A stretch of 46,988 nt of DNA, taken from positions 1 through 46,988 of the forward strand of contig JADQBR010000078.1 of NCBI GenBank assembly GCA_016278515.1. The letters run 5' to 3'. Of the stretch, positions 26,330 through 35,668 are shown piece by piece. The notes beneath the pieces were generated by a model. The model saw only the letters and a list, made by a program, of their open reading frames with translations, ran no database searches and was not told where the DNA came from. Positions within the stretch are counted from its first letter, which is position 1. Each line of letters begins with the position of its first letter. The stretch is from Bacillota bacterium (GTDB lineage: Bacteria > Bacillota > JADQBR01). The position numbers and the translations under genes are program-made.

Positions 26330-26627
26330 ATTTTATTCCTCCACCATTATAGTTATTGTATTGTTTAGTGTTTTCTATTTATGTCTTAATATCCCTCCCG
26401 TTATAAAGCGAAACATGAATTCAGGTGGTTTTTTTACCCCCTCTGATGTTTAGTTAAGCATATCGGACAAAGGGAAAAGGCTGTTGATAATGGGGTAGAA
26501 CAAGCAGGAAAAGAACAGACAAAGCACGAATTCATAATAAACAATATAAGACATTTGTTACCGGTTCTAGCCTGATCAACGGAATAATGTAGTTAGTTAA
26601 AAGTAGAGATTAGGGGGGATGATAAAA
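26330..26627. other. Intergenic region without recognised gene
   Basis: This 298-bp gap separates divergent mrp and the aminotransferase gene. It must contain both promoters. I looked for a T-box (AGGGTGGNACCGCG) and an amino-acid riboswitch and did not find one. The right end holds AGGGGGG, which is the ribosome binding site for the aminotransferase. Confidence 0.5.
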
Positions 26628-27470
26628 ATGTACGTTTACTTAAACGGAAAAGTAATGCCGAAAAATCAGGTGACCCTGTCCATAGACGACAGGGGGTTTA
26701 CATTCGGTGAAGGTATTTACGAAGTTGTCAGGGTGTACGGAGGGAAAAAGTTTTTGCTGCATGAGCATATGGAAAGGCTAAGGCGCAGTGCAGTTGAGAT
26801 GGACATCACGCTGCCGGAATACTTTAGTTCTTCGCATGTGGAGGAAGCCATCGATTCTCTAATAGAGAAAAATGGCCTGGAGGAAAGTTACCTTTACTTG
26901 CAGGTGACAAGGGGTGTTCAGTTTCGCAGCCACGTTTATCCAGAAAATATGGAACCAACAATTGTTATGTACTTAATCGGCGCTAAGGATTGGTCCTTGG
27001 AGCGACAAGGTGTGCCGGCCGCCATAGAACAGGATATTCGTTGGCAGCGTAGTGATGTGAAGTCTACTATGCTGATGCCCGGTACGTTATTAAAGTCCAG
27101 AGCTGCAAGAGAAGGGTGCTTTGAGGTGATTCTGGAGCGGGATGGTATCATTACTGAAGGAACTTCCAACAATGTTTTTTGCGTCAAAGATAATGTGCTT
27201 ATTACCCCGCCGTTATCCAATTTTATCTTACCTGGTATTACCAGGGAATTTGTCTTAAGGTTGGCCAAACAATTAGGAATTAGTGTTGATGAGCGCCCGA
27301 TACATGTCAGTGAATTATCGGAGATGCAGGAGGTTTTCATCACGGCCACTGGCTCAGAAATAATTCCTTTAAGTAGAATTGGTGAATATAAATTTGATGC
27401 TCCCGGTAAATTGACAGCAAAAATAATTTCTGCCTTTGATGATGCCATAAAAGATTTAAGAGAAACTTAA
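26628..27470 (+). CDS. Class IV aminotransferase (D-amino-acid or branched-chain type)
   Basis: A 280-residue PLP enzyme of fold type IV. It starts VYLNGKVMPKNQVTLSIDDRGFTFGEGIYEVVRVYGGKKFLLHEHMERL, the opening shared by D-alanine aminotransferases and branched-chain aminotransferases. The PLP lysine is expected in the TLLKSRAAREGCFEVIL segment, and the EGTSNNVFCVKD cofactor-phosphate loop is clear. The ATG at 26628 is chosen because AGGGGGG ends nine bases before it, while an ATG at 26619 would be adjacent to that site. The overall look, including short length and FTFGEGIYE, is closer to D-amino-acid aminotransferase, which would supply D-Glu or D-Ala for the cell wall. A branched-chain role cannot be excluded. 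Confidence 0.85.
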   Translation: MYVYLNGKVMPKNQVTLSIDDRGFTFGEGIYEVVRVYGGKKFLLHEHMERLRRSAVEMDITLPEYFSSSHVEEAIDSLIEKNGLEESYLYLQVTRGVQFRSHVYPENMEPTIVMYLIGAKDWSLERQGVPAAIEQDIRWQRSDVKSTMLMPGTLLKSRAAREGCFEVILERDGIITEGTSNNVFCVKDNVLITPPLSNFILPGITREFVLRLAKQLGISVDERPIHVSELSEMQEVFITATGSEIIPLSRIGEYKFDAPGKLTAKIISAFDDAIKDLRET

Positions 27471-27499
27471 AAAGAAGCCAAATAATTTGGCTTCTTTTT
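27471..27499. terminator. Bidirectional terminator
   Basis: AAAAAGAAGCCAAA pairs with TTTGGCTTCTTTTT around a three-base loop, between the convergent aminotransferase and DUF4363 genes. Confidence 0.9.
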
Positions 27500-27502
27500 A
27501 AT

Positions 27503-27883
27503 TCAGAGGATATTCTGCAGGTTAAAACGTTCTTTTGTGGGAATGTGTAGTAAGAAATGCTTTATTGTGCTTATTTCGGCTAAAGTCAAATCTAAATTTC
27601 GCACAACCAAATACTTCTTAAGTTTGGCAACCGCCTCATCAATAGTATCCATCTCATGGTGTTCTATTACCAAGTCCCAGTGGTTTTGTATTCTATCCCA
27701 TTTTTTTTCAAACCTAACAAGTTCGTTTTCGGCCCTCAGCCAGTTCTCATTCTTTGCTTCATTTTCAATAGTATTTACATAAACAACCAGATTATTTGAT
27801 TGGGTAGTTAGCCGGGCTTGTGAATAAAAGCCAAAACCTATTAGGGTTATTAAAAAAATGGTTGTTCCAATAAGCACTCGCAT
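27503..27883 (-). CDS. DUF4363 family membrane-anchored protein
   Basis: A 126-residue protein with an N-terminal hydrophobic anchor (about residues 3-20) and a helical extracellular part. The NWLRAENELVRFEKKWDRIQNHW segment is typical of the DUF4363 family. In Clostridia such genes often follow a DUF421/YetF gene, exactly as here, with two bases between them. A joint role in the membrane, possibly in sporulation or stress, has been suggested only from this genomic link. No catalytic residues are evident. Confidence 0.8.
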   Translation of the reverse strand: MRVLIGTTIFLITLIGFGFYSQARLTTQSNNLVVYVNTIENEAKNENWLRAENELVRFEKKWDRIQNHWDLVIEHHEMDTIDEAVAKLKKYLVVRNLDLTLAEISTIKHFLLHIPTKERFNLQNIL

Positions 27884-27885
27884 TT

Positions 27886-28605
27886 TTAGGTATCCTCTCC
27901 TCTGCTAATGCCAGTTTCTATAATAAACGGCGGCCCGCTTTTCGGTTGAATATATAGCTGCCCGTTGGTGTCTAGACTAAACAATAAAACGTCCTTTAAT
28001 TTGGGTATGTTATTGCTTGCTAAGGTGTTTCGTAACCAATCTTCTGTCAGATTGGCTTTATCCAAGTTGCTTCTGCTGATGTCCCCGTCTATTACTAAAT
28101 CTAGTGGTAATCCTTCATAGTAAGTGGACCTATTAACGTCATTAGGTGTTAGAGGACGCCTTTGGGAACGAGGGATCACTGTCAGTTCGCCGGTTGTCTC
28201 TAAAATAGCGTATTCTACATCAGCAATGTTGGGTATGTTTTTCACTCTTAGCTGTTCGAGCAGATCGTTGACGTTGTAGCGTTGGTAGCGCAGTTCTTTT
28301 TCAATTATTTTTCCGTTTTCAATGAGAATACTGGGTGTGCCGCAGATAATAGCTCTGGCTTTCTGGCTTTTAAGGGTAATGTAAGACAAAATAACGTGCA
28401 AAGCAAATAAAGTAAAGATAGGAATGAGGCCGTTTAGTAAAGGTATTTCCTTATCTCCCATGGGTATGGAAGCTAGCTCCGCTATCATAAGTGAGATTAC
28501 CAACTCATAGGGGTGTAGTTGACTAAACTGTCGCTTTCCCATTAATCGCATTACTAAAACCACTACTGCAAATAGGATTACAGCTCTGCTAAAAACTATT
28601 AACAT
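27886..28605 (-). CDS. DUF421 (YetF/YkjA-like) membrane protein
   Basis: A 239-residue protein with three N-terminal membrane helices (about 1-85) and two DUF421 cytoplasmic domains. The family blocks MRLMGKRQFSQLHPYELVISLMIAELASIPM, GTPSILIENGKI and LRVKNIPNIADVEYAILETTGELTVIPR are present. The ATG has GGAGGGG upstream. It is the first gene of a pair with DUF4363. Homologues include Bacillus YetF, YrbG and YkjA. The molecular role is unknown, with no enzyme motif seen. Confidence 0.88.
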   Translation of the reverse strand: MLIVFSRAVILFAVVVLVMRLMGKRQFSQLHPYELVISLMIAELASIPMGDKEIPLLNGLIPIFTLFALHVILSYITLKSQKARAIICGTPSILIENGKIIEKELRYQRYNVNDLLEQLRVKNIPNIADVEYAILETTGELTVIPRSQRRPLTPNDVNRSTYYEGLPLDLVIDGDISRSNLDKANLTEDWLRNTLASNNIPKLKDVLLFSLDTNGQLYIQPKSGPPFIIETGISRGEDT

Positions 28606-28750
28606 TATTTCCCCTCCACAAGTAGTTGTGCATAGTTGTCCATAAATTAGTATGTCCAGAAATCTTTTTAGTATTTAGATTTAGCCAATAATTGGCGTGG
28701 CAATATGTCGATATTTAATGTAAAATGTAAAAAAGGGGGGAGGTTGCCTA

Positions 28751-30469
28751 ATGAACACAAGTCCTAACGTACCTGAGTTTAAAGTACGTACGAGACATCA
28801 AAAGACCAGGCCTGTAAGGCTTTTTTTATTTGCCCTATTATTAACTGTTATCATTGCAACTGCGGCAATAATATATTTTTACCCTGGCTTTATGCACATA
28901 GAACCTGATTCAGAAGTCCATCTAATTTTGGGCGATAGCGACTTAGGCATCAATAAAGCAGAGTTTGTTCGGGGCGAAATATTCTTACCGATAGATGTAA
29001 TAAAGCGTTATATTGACCCGGATATTTTTTGGGAACAGGAAACGGGGAAGGTAATAGTTACTACGAAGAACAAAGTTATTAGAATGGCCACAGAAGCAGT
29101 AACGGCTAGGGTAAACGCCAATGAAATTTCCCTTCAAACGCCTGTTGTTCAAAAAAACGGCAGGCCTTGGATTCCGATAAATTTTTTAGCAGATTTATAC
29201 AATATTAATATCTCTTATTTTGATAGTTCCAAACGAATAGTTGTGACGAAAACTGATCAGGAGCATGTGGAAGGACGGCTGCTTACTAATAGTAAATTAA
29301 GGGTAGGACCCGGGTTTCGTAATCCGTGGCTGGTCGATCTGGGTAAAGGGGAGCGAGTTGAGGTATATGAAGAGACTAATGATTATTCCTTCATCCGCAC
29401 TGAAGATGGGTTGCTTGGTTACCTTAAAACATCAGACCTGGCTAGTCAGGTTATTCCTGTAGAACCAAAAAAAGAGGAGAAGAAACCAGTCATTTGGGAA
29501 CCTGCTGCCGGAGAAAAAATTAACTTGACCTGGGAATTTGTTTATAGTAGAAACCCTGATACCAAAACTATCCCGAAAATACCAGGGCTAAACGTTATAT
29601 CCCCAACTTGGTTTGCACTAAGCGACAGTGAAGGTGGAATTAGCAATAAGGCTAGCAGCAGTTATGTTTCATGGGCCCATCAGCGAGGGTACCAAGTTTG
29701 GGCCTTATTCAGCAATAGTTTCGATAAAGAACTTACTCATGCTGCCCTATCTTCAGCGGATAAACGGGAAAAGATAATCGACCAGATGTTGATTTATGCC
29801 GAATTATATGATTTGGATGGGATAAACATTGACTTTGAAAATGTTTATCTGCAGGATAAAAATCTGGTGGTTCAGTTTATACGCGAGTTGGTTCCGGTGG
29901 CACATCAGCAGGGGTTGGTGGTGTCTATGGATGTAACTATCAAGGGAGGCAGTGCTACCTACTCCCTGTTTTATGACCGGGCTGCTTTAGGTGCTGTTGT
30001 AGACTATATGATTTTGATGACTTATGATGAGCATTGGTCATCCAGTCCCATTGCCGGGTCTGTAGCTTCTCTACCTTGGGTGGAGAGGGGCGTATTAGGT
30101 CTTTTAGAAGATGTCCCAAAGGAAAAATTAGTGCTGGGTGTTCCGTTTTATACTAGATTATGGATCGAAACAGAAAATGAAGATGGTTCGATTAATGTCA
30201 ATTCTAAAGCGCTATCGATGGAAAGTGCCGAGAACTTAATAGAAAAGAACAAAGCAAAAGTCACCTATGATGAAGCGGCAGGCCAACGTTACGCTTATTG
30301 GGAGGACGGTGATACTACTAAGGAAATTTGGCTCGAAAATGAGGAGTCTATGCGTCAACGAGCACAGTTGGTAGATAAGTATAAACTAGCGGGAATTGCT
30401 TCTTGGAGGCGCGGTTTTGAAAAGGATGGAATATGGCAAGTAATTGCTGAAGAAATAAACAAAAAATAG
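28751..30469 (+). CDS. Membrane-anchored GH18 glycosidase with stalk and SH3 domains
   Basis: A 572-residue extracellular protein. An N-terminal membrane anchor (about 24-45) is followed by a copper-amine-oxidase-N-like stalk domain (about 55-170), a bacterial SH3 domain (about 178-235) and a glycoside hydrolase 18 domain (about 255-572). The catalytic motif is DGINIDFE, giving E363 as the likely proton donor. Related Firmicute proteins (YdhD/YaaH/SleL type) cleave N-acetylglucosamine bonds in spore cortex or cell wall peptidoglycan. The start follows a GGGGGGAGG site. It is transcribed alone and ends at a strong terminator. A role in sporulation or germination is plausible but cannot be shown here. 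Confidence 0.85.
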   Translation: MNTSPNVPEFKVRTRHQKTRPVRLFLFALLLTVIIATAAIIYFYPGFMHIEPDSEVHLILGDSDLGINKAEFVRGEIFLPIDVIKRYIDPDIFWEQETGKVIVTTKNKVIRMATEAVTARVNANEISLQTPVVQKNGRPWIPINFLADLYNINISYFDSSKRIVVTKTDQEHVEGRLLTNSKLRVGPGFRNPWLVDLGKGERVEVYEETNDYSFIRTEDGLLGYLKTSDLASQVIPVEPKKEEKKPVIWEPAAGEKINLTWEFVYSRNPDTKTIPKIPGLNVISPTWFALSDSEGGISNKASSSYVSWAHQRGYQVWALFSNSFDKELTHAALSSADKREKIIDQMLIYAELYDLDGINIDFENVYLQDKNLVVQFIRELVPVAHQQGLVVSMDVTIKGGSATYSLFYDRAALGAVVDYMILMTYDEHWSSSPIAGSVASLPWVERGVLGLLEDVPKEKLVLGVPFYTRLWIETENEDGSINVNSKALSMESAENLIEKNKAKVTYDEAAGQRYAYWEDGDTTKEIWLENEESMRQRAQLVDKYKLAGIASWRRGFEKDGIWQVIAEEINKK

Positions 30470-30500
30470 ACTAGGGGTTTCTAAATCCCTAGTCTATTTT
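30464..30500. terminator. Bidirectional terminator after GH18 gene
   Basis: AAATAGACTAGGG pairs with CCCTAGTCTATTT and is flanked by A and T runs, between convergent genes. Confidence 0.92.
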
Positions 30501-30506
30501 TATTCG

Positions 30507-32585
30507 CTATATCATTTTAACATTTCGGTTATTACGTTCAAGAGCAGATATAAGAGCTTTTACTATCTGAGGATCAAATTGGCTGCCGCAGAATGCTTTT
30601 AGTTCCTCGGTTGCTGTTTTATGGTGTTTGGCTTTTTTATATGGTCTTTCGGTAGTCATTGCATCAAAACTATCTGCGACTGAGCCGATACGTGCAGCCA
30701 GCGGTATATTATTCCCTTTTAAGCCGTAAGGATAGCCGGTGCCGTCATAACGCTCGTGATGATAAAGGACAAATGGTACTGCAGCTTTTAGCGGGGCCAA
30801 GGATTTTATAATTTCAGCACCCAGCACCGGGTGTTGTTTAATTAATGCAAATTCTTCATCTGCTAAGATACCTGGTTTATTTAGTAGCGGACCGGGGATC
30901 TCTATTTTCCCAATATCGTGAAGGAAGGCTCCGTATCTAATATGACGGATAGTTTCTTTATCTAAGCCTAACTCCTTTGCAATCATCAACGAGTAATTCA
31001 TAACTCGTTCGGAATGCCCGTAGGTGTATCGGTCTTTAGCATGAATAACAGTGTTGAGGGTCTTAATCGTATTAATCAAACTTTTTTCCGAACGTGTTAA
31101 GTCTTCTTTCAATTCGTCTAAGACAGAATGATACACTTCCACTATATTCTTCATAGACGCAAACTTAGCTTTATAGAGTGCCTGATCTGCTGCACGAATT
31201 AGGTCTTTCTTAGTTTTCCCATGGGTGGGGTAACATGCTAAGCCTATTGAAATAGTTATTTCACCCATCGGTTGTTCTGCTTCACCATCGAACCGGTGGG
31301 CCTCGACAGATGTTCTGATTTTCTCTGCTTTTTGATAAGCATCAGCCTCATTGGTACAAGGCAAAATGATTACAAATTCCTCCCCGCCGTAACGAGCGGC
31401 GATATCCATCTTACTGCAGTTACTTTGAATAATTGACGCTATTGTCTTAAGTACTGTATCGCCTGCCTGGTGGCCAAAGGCATCGTTATAATGTTTAAAA
31501 GAATCTACATCCATAAGTAACAGAGAAAGAGGATCATCATCGAGATTTTCTTTAAGGTGTTTTTCGAGCGTTTCTTGAAAGAACCTATGATTATAAAGGC
31601 CTGTTAATCCGTCAGTAACTGCGAGCTTCTCTAGTGTTCTATTGTTTTCTACCAGCTCGTTTTGCTTTTTCGCTAATGTTATGGAAAATTTAAGAAGCAA
31701 AAAGAATATTGGGCTGGAAACGAGTAGGAATAAAACAAAGGGCCAGGTTAAGTTGTTTATCATGAATGTTACTGCGGTGCTACGCGGCACACTTACTAGC
31801 ACCATCCAATTGGTATTTGGGATGATATCATATGCCATAATTCTTGCCTTGGTTGCTTCCCTGTTAACAATATGGATTCCTTGACCATTATGGTTTTCTC
31901 TTAGTTCCGAATAAGTGCGCAGAGGCTTCTGGCTTTTAACCAATTGTTGGTTTGGGTGAATTAAGGGGACATCCATGCTATCTAATAAAAAGATTGTTTC
32001 TTGATTTTCTAATCTAATACTGGAAACCAAGTGAGTTAAATTTTTTAGAGGAATTAATGCATAAATTACCCCTTTGAATTGATGTTTTTCATCATACAAT
32101 GGCTTGGAAACAGCAATAATAATGGTATCATCAAGTTTGTCCGGAATGCTGTCGGAAACGACCACTTTTCCCTGTTCAAGGGCTTCAGTAAAAAAAGGGC
32201 GGTCTGCCACATTAAAACTGGGCATTACATTAGAAGTAGCGAAAATATGTCCATCCTCATCTGCTGCAGCTATTGCTTTTATATATGAAAAGTTACTTGC
32301 CAATTGCTTTAGATACTTATTAGCTTGTTCTGGATGTTGGTCGATTATTGGGGAGGCCTCTTCGGCACTGATTATAATGGAAGCAGTCTGGTCAATCATG
32401 CCCTGAGTAAACATAGCGGCGGTCCCGGCTTTTTGCAATAAGGAAGTTTCAAGTTCCTGCTGCGAGGCATTAAAAAGGTAGCCTAGCACGGAAAATGAAA
32501 TCACCAGCATAGAAAGGCCGGCCACTAAAATATATATAGAGTTAGGTTTTAAGATATACTTGAAGTAGTCTCTCATGGTAGTCAT
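30507..32585 (-). CDS. Cache-GGDEF-HD-GYP signalling protein
   Basis: A 692-residue membrane protein for cyclic-di-GMP signalling. A first membrane helix (about 15-35) leads to an extracellular dCache sensor domain (about 40-280), with a second helix near 285-305. The GGDEF domain (about 325-490) carries the active-site motif RYGGEEF. The HD-GYP phosphodiesterase domain (about 505-690) has FLHDIGKIEIP and HHERYDGTGYP. Both a synthase and a hydrolase motif look intact, so the external signal may set the balance between making and breaking cyclic-di-GMP. The start is uncertain between ATGs at 32585 and 32576. It is a single-gene unit. Confidence 0.93.
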   Translation of the reverse strand: MTTMRDYFKYILKPNSIYILVAGLSMLVISFSVLGYLFNASQQELETSLLQKAGTAAMFTQGMIDQTASIIISAEEASPIIDQHPEQANKYLKQLASNFSYIKAIAAADEDGHIFATSNVMPSFNVADRPFFTEALEQGKVVVSDSIPDKLDDTIIIAVSKPLYDEKHQFKGVIYALIPLKNLTHLVSSIRLENQETIFLLDSMDVPLIHPNQQLVKSQKPLRTYSELRENHNGQGIHIVNREATKARIMAYDIIPNTNWMVLVSVPRSTAVTFMINNLTWPFVLFLLVSSPIFFLLLKFSITLAKKQNELVENNRTLEKLAVTDGLTGLYNHRFFQETLEKHLKENLDDDPLSLLLMDVDSFKHYNDAFGHQAGDTVLKTIASIIQSNCSKMDIAARYGGEEFVIILPCTNEADAYQKAEKIRTSVEAHRFDGEAEQPMGEITISIGLACYPTHGKTKKDLIRAADQALYKAKFASMKNIVEVYHSVLDELKEDLTRSEKSLINTIKTLNTVIHAKDRYTYGHSERVMNYSLMIAKELGLDKETIRHIRYGAFLHDIGKIEIPGPLLNKPGILADEEFALIKQHPVLGAEIIKSLAPLKAAVPFVLYHHERYDGTGYPYGLKGNNIPLAARIGSVADSFDAMTTERPYKKAKHHKTATEELKAFCGSQFDPQIVKALISALERNNRNVKMI

Positions 32586-32622
32586 ATTGCCCCTGTTGAT
32601 TAATTTAATTAGCTATAGAGGA

Positions 32623-32820
32623 TGTTCAAAAAGTCCACCGCAGGTGAGCAGCGATTTTCTGCGTTGCTCAGTCTTTGAGAATGCTCACGTACGCACCAGT
32701 ACGCTCCGCGTCACTTAAAGAAGACTTGCCAACTTGTTGGCTTAGTCGCACTTAATGCCCTTGGGTGAAAGCCTTCGCGCCTTGAACTTCTTGCTCCTGC
32801 TACGATGAACTTTCTGAACA
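32623..32820. mobile_element. MITE-like repeat with terminal inverted repeats
   Basis: TGTTCAAAAAGTCC at 32623-32636 is an imperfect inverted copy of GAACTTTCTGAACA at 32807-32820 (12 of 14 match). The 198-bp interior is more GC-rich than the flanks, lacks a plausible gene and contains several short palindromes. This is the form of a non-autonomous miniature element. It fills the gap between the signalling gene and a small gene. No target-site duplication was obvious. Confidence 0.55.
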
Positions 32821-32872
32821 CGTATCTTATAGACTATTTTCACGTTGAGGGGCCAAATTCCTGCAAAAATTA

Positions 32873-32895
32873 ATAACACCCTGTGTCAGGGTGTT
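32873..32895 (-). terminator. Terminator of the 94-residue protein gene
   Basis: TAACACCCTG pairs with CAGGGTGTTA around a three-base loop. On the minus strand it is followed by TTAATTTTT. Confidence 0.8.
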
Positions 32896-32912
32896 ATAAA
32901 ACTACAAAATAT

Positions 32913-33194
32913 TTATACGCCTCTAGGAAATTTGCGGATAATTCTACCGTTTTCGTATTTTGTTTCGTCAGCACCGTCTAGGTTTGTTTCTGTTAGCTTG
33001 AGATCCTTTTCGGCATCCCAGCCCAGCTCTTCACAGACAGGAACTAATTCATTAATCGCCGCTTCAACAGTACCTTCTTTGCTAAAACTGTAATCCTTGG
33101 AAAATTCATAACCGAGAGGTACCAGCTGCTTTCGCAGCTTTCTGAAACGTTCGGATTTAACACCTCGAAGACTGCCATTTACCTGATGAAACAT
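32913..33194 (-). CDS. Small conserved-looking protein of unknown function
   Basis: A charged, soluble protein of 94 residues with no membrane segment and no motif I recognise. The gene looks real because AAGGAGG lies upstream and a good terminator follows. Codon use is normal for the window. The start is uncertain: the ATG at 33194 is ten bases from the ribosome binding site and a TTG at 33200 is four bases away. It stands alone between a MITE-like repeat and the DUF2680 gene. No function can be given. Confidence 0.65.
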   Translation of the reverse strand: MFHQVNGSLRGVKSERFRKLRKQLVPLGYEFSKDYSFSKEGTVEAAINELVPVCEELGWDAEKDLKLTETNLDGADETKYENGRIIRKFPRGV

Positions 33195-33303
33195 TTCCAA
33201 GCTTCCTCCTTACCTTGATGGCCTTTAATTAATAATATGTGCCATATCAGAGAAAACATGTGCTGTTAGTAGAAGATTTACTTGGGTAGGAGACAAGAAA
33301 AAA

Positions 33304-33323
33304 AGCCTACCCTTTGGTAGGCT
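33304..33323 (-). terminator. Terminator of the DUF2680 gene
   Basis: AGCCTACC pairs perfectly with GGTAGGCT around CTTT. On the minus strand a run of six or more T follows. Confidence 0.88.
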
Positions 33324-33358
33324 ATCTATGTCAATTGAAAAATGGGGAGGGGTTGGTT

Positions 33359-33721
33359 CTACAATGTTTGACTGCTGGTTCCTTGGGGTGCAAAGTTTCC
33401 GCCGGGACCGTATCCCTGGCCGTAGCCACCCATCATTTGGCCGCCGCCGCAACCAGTTCCTGGGCCCATCATGCCATACCCTGGGGCGTAACCATTTTCT
33501 TCATGATACTTTTCCATTTCATCAAAATTGTCTATCATGTAGTCTGCTTGTTCGTCTGTTATTTGTCCCGTTTCTGCGTATTCCTCAACGATTTGTTTTC
33601 TGATTTCAAACATTTGCTTAAAGAGATTAGATAACTTACTATTATCAGAATCGCTTGCAATTGCCGGTGCAGCCATGGCAATTACAAATATAACAACTAT
33701 TGCTATAGTTAGCTTTTTCAT
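33359..33721 (-). CDS. Secreted DUF2680-type protein with Gly/Met-rich tail
   Basis: A 120-residue exported protein. The signal peptide is clear (KK, hydrophobic residues 5-18, cleavage near AIASD). The mature part begins with a helical segment, FKQMFEIRKQIVEEYAETGQITDEQADYMID, characteristic of DUF2680/YckD-like proteins. The tail (about 80-115) is rich in Gly, Met and Tyr, with GYGMMGPGTGCGGGQMMGG. Such Met-rich, low-complexity tails can bind metal ions, but that is only a guess here. The ATG follows AAAGGAGGTGA. It is a single-gene unit with its own terminator. Confidence 0.75.
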   Translation of the reverse strand: MKKLTIAIVVIFVIAMAAPAIASDSDNSKLSNLFKQMFEIRKQIVEEYAETGQITDEQADYMIDNFDEMEKYHEENGYAPGYGMMGPGTGCGGGQMMGGYGQGYGPGGNFAPQGTSSQTL

Positions 33722-33846
33722 CCTTAGTCACCTCCTTTAGTAGTATTAACTAGTTTGTTCAATGATAAGTATAATAGATAGTTGTGTATTTCTTATGATA
33801 AAAATATAAAGATTTTGTGAAGATTATACTTTGGAGGTTTTTGATT

Positions 33847-35652
33847 ATGCTGTTAACAAGACCGCCTCGGCTTATAGCCACAGATTATTGGCTGCTTACA
33901 GGTAACGACTATGTTAGTGTGCCCTTTATCAATAAGGAGGGGACCATCAGACAAGTTGGGCTAATTCACCAACTAACTAACAGTCTAATACAATTTGAGG
34001 GAGGAGAGGAGGGGCTCATAAAGCCTTACGTAGAAGTCGATGGCCGTGTCTTAAAAACAGAGTTTCAGTGGAGTATGATGGAACATTGGCTTCCCAGGGG
34101 TAAAATCCGTCTTGCAGGCTTGGAGATAGTGGCAGAAGTTTTGGCGCCGGTCAACACGAAAGGTTTCCTCTATCGGCTGGCGATAATAAATCGGGGTGAC
34201 AAGCGGCATCAATTGCGTTTGGGTTTTTCCGGCTGCTTTCGATGTGTAAGTAGAAGCATTTTTAATTCCTTTCCGTTAAAAGACAAACAGGTGGTATTTG
34301 ACGACTGGACAAAAACGCTAGTATTAAGTACGGGTTCCTATGGATTAATCCCTTCTTTGGCTCTAGGTGGTGATATTGACTGGCTCGAGAGTCGGGTCAG
34401 TGCTGAAGGGTATCAGCTTCAGAAGAGTTGTTCATTAGACTGCGGTGAAAGGGCTTCCTTCACTCTCTATGCAGCAGTAAACAAAGAACCAGACGGTGCT
34501 GCTACCAGTGTTATTCATCTGCGACGGCAGGGCTGGTATTTTTTATACAAGGAAACAGTAAGCTGGCTTAACAAACATAAAACTAGTTTTCCCCGTAACC
34601 GCTTTAGGACACTTTTTTACCGTAATTATTGGTTTAATTACTTTTACGCAGTAGGTAAAGCAGTTGATACGGGTGAGATTGTACCGGTGACATCCCGCAG
34701 CACACGTTACTATGTCAGCAGTGCTTTTTGGGCAAGGGACTCCTTGCTGTGGTCTTTTCCAGCAATTTTGCTAGTTTCCCAAGCTAGGGCAAAAGAAATA
34801 TTATTGGCGGTTTTCAGCCGCCATACGGAACATGCCGGAGAGCATGCTCATTATATTGATGGAAGTGTCCTATATCCCGGTTTTGAACTTGATCAGGCTG
34901 CTGCATATATTATTGCCTTAGCAAGTTATCTAAAATGGACCAAAGATTGCTCAATACTAAGAGATGATAGCCTTAGACAGGGTTTAGATAAAGTAATGCA
35001 GAAGATACTTTCTAATAAGACTAAGCTAGGACTTTATCGTACTTTTCTAGATCCTTCCGACGACCCGGTTTCCTTTCCCTACCTAACTTACGATAACGTT
35101 ATTTGTTGGAGGGCTTTTAAGGAAATTGCTCGGATTTATTTGCTAATGGGCAGTAAAGGTGGGTACCAACGCTTTAATAACGAGGCAGAGCAGTTAAAAA
35201 AGAATATTTACAGATACTGTCTAATAAAGGGTCCAACCGGCCAGATGTTCGCATGGGCAACCGATGGACGAGGAAACTTTGAGTTATACGACGCACCACC
35301 GGGAAGTTTGCAGCTCCTCTCTTGGTATGGATTTTGCCGACAGAATGACCTCCGGTACAAAAATACAGTTACCTGGATTTTTTCAGATAATAATCCGTAT
35401 TACTGCCGGGGTTTGTATGCAGGAGTAGGTTCAAAACACGCACCCCATCCATGGGTATTTAGCCTTTGCAACAGTCTCCTTAGTCATAAGGCCGACGAGG
35501 CTTTGGATGTTCTAGGTCGAATTTCCATGGATAACGGTTTTGCTTCAGAGACCTATTCCAGTCAGACGGGAAAAGCGTTAACCGGTGCTGCGTTTGCAAC
35601 CTGCGCAGGATTTTTGTCCTACAGTTTATGGGAATATTTCTGTAATAATTAA
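33847..35652 (+). CDS. Six-hairpin (alpha/alpha)6 glycosidase-like protein
   Basis: A 601-residue cytoplasmic protein. The N-terminal 240 residues look like a beta-sandwich domain, and the rest contains repeated helical pairs typical of six-hairpin glycosidases such as debranching enzymes and GH15, GH63 or GH125 members. Candidate active-site blocks are YYVSSAFWARDSLLWSFPA, YPGFELDQAAAYI and LTYDNVICWRAF, with acidic residues in each. I cannot place it in a specific family, and its sugar substrate is unknown. The ATG at 33847 has TGGAGG nine bases before it, and a longer reading from 33817 starts ahead of that site. It heads a likely operon with two nitrilase-fold genes (spacing 16 bp or less) and a UPF0180 gene. 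Confidence 0.7.
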   Translation: MLLTRPPRLIATDYWLLTGNDYVSVPFINKEGTIRQVGLIHQLTNSLIQFEGGEEGLIKPYVEVDGRVLKTEFQWSMMEHWLPRGKIRLAGLEIVAEVLAPVNTKGFLYRLAIINRGDKRHQLRLGFSGCFRCVSRSIFNSFPLKDKQVVFDDWTKTLVLSTGSYGLIPSLALGGDIDWLESRVSAEGYQLQKSCSLDCGERASFTLYAAVNKEPDGAATSVIHLRRQGWYFLYKETVSWLNKHKTSFPRNRFRTLFYRNYWFNYFYAVGKAVDTGEIVPVTSRSTRYYVSSAFWARDSLLWSFPAILLVSQARAKEILLAVFSRHTEHAGEHAHYIDGSVLYPGFELDQAAAYIIALASYLKWTKDCSILRDDSLRQGLDKVMQKILSNKTKLGLYRTFLDPSDDPVSFPYLTYDNVICWRAFKEIARIYLLMGSKGGYQRFNNEAEQLKKNIYRYCLIKGPTGQMFAWATDGRGNFELYDAPPGSLQLLSWYGFCRQNDLRYKNTVTWIFSDNNPYYCRGLYAGVGSKHAPHPWVFSLCNSLLSHKADEALDVLGRISMDNGFASETYSSQTGKALTGAAFATCAGFLSYSLWEYFCNN

Positions 35653-35668
35653 GATTCGGGTGATTAAA

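Noticed and set aside
26330-26618. T-box riboswitch before the aminotransferase gene (TTCAGGTGGTTTTTTTACC near 26420)
   Set aside because: The T-box antiterminator core (AGGGTGGNACCGCG) is not present, and no specifier stem or terminator follows.
32623-32820. Treating the GC-rich repeat as a coding gene or an RNA gene
   Set aside because: No open frame with a ribosome binding site, and no known RNA family pattern. Inverted ends favour a MITE.
33225-33634. Overlapping small frames around the DUF2680 gene (for example 33314-33634 on the plus strand)
   Set aside because: The minus-strand gene has a signal peptide, ribosome binding site and terminator, while the plus-strand frames are its shadow with low-complexity content.
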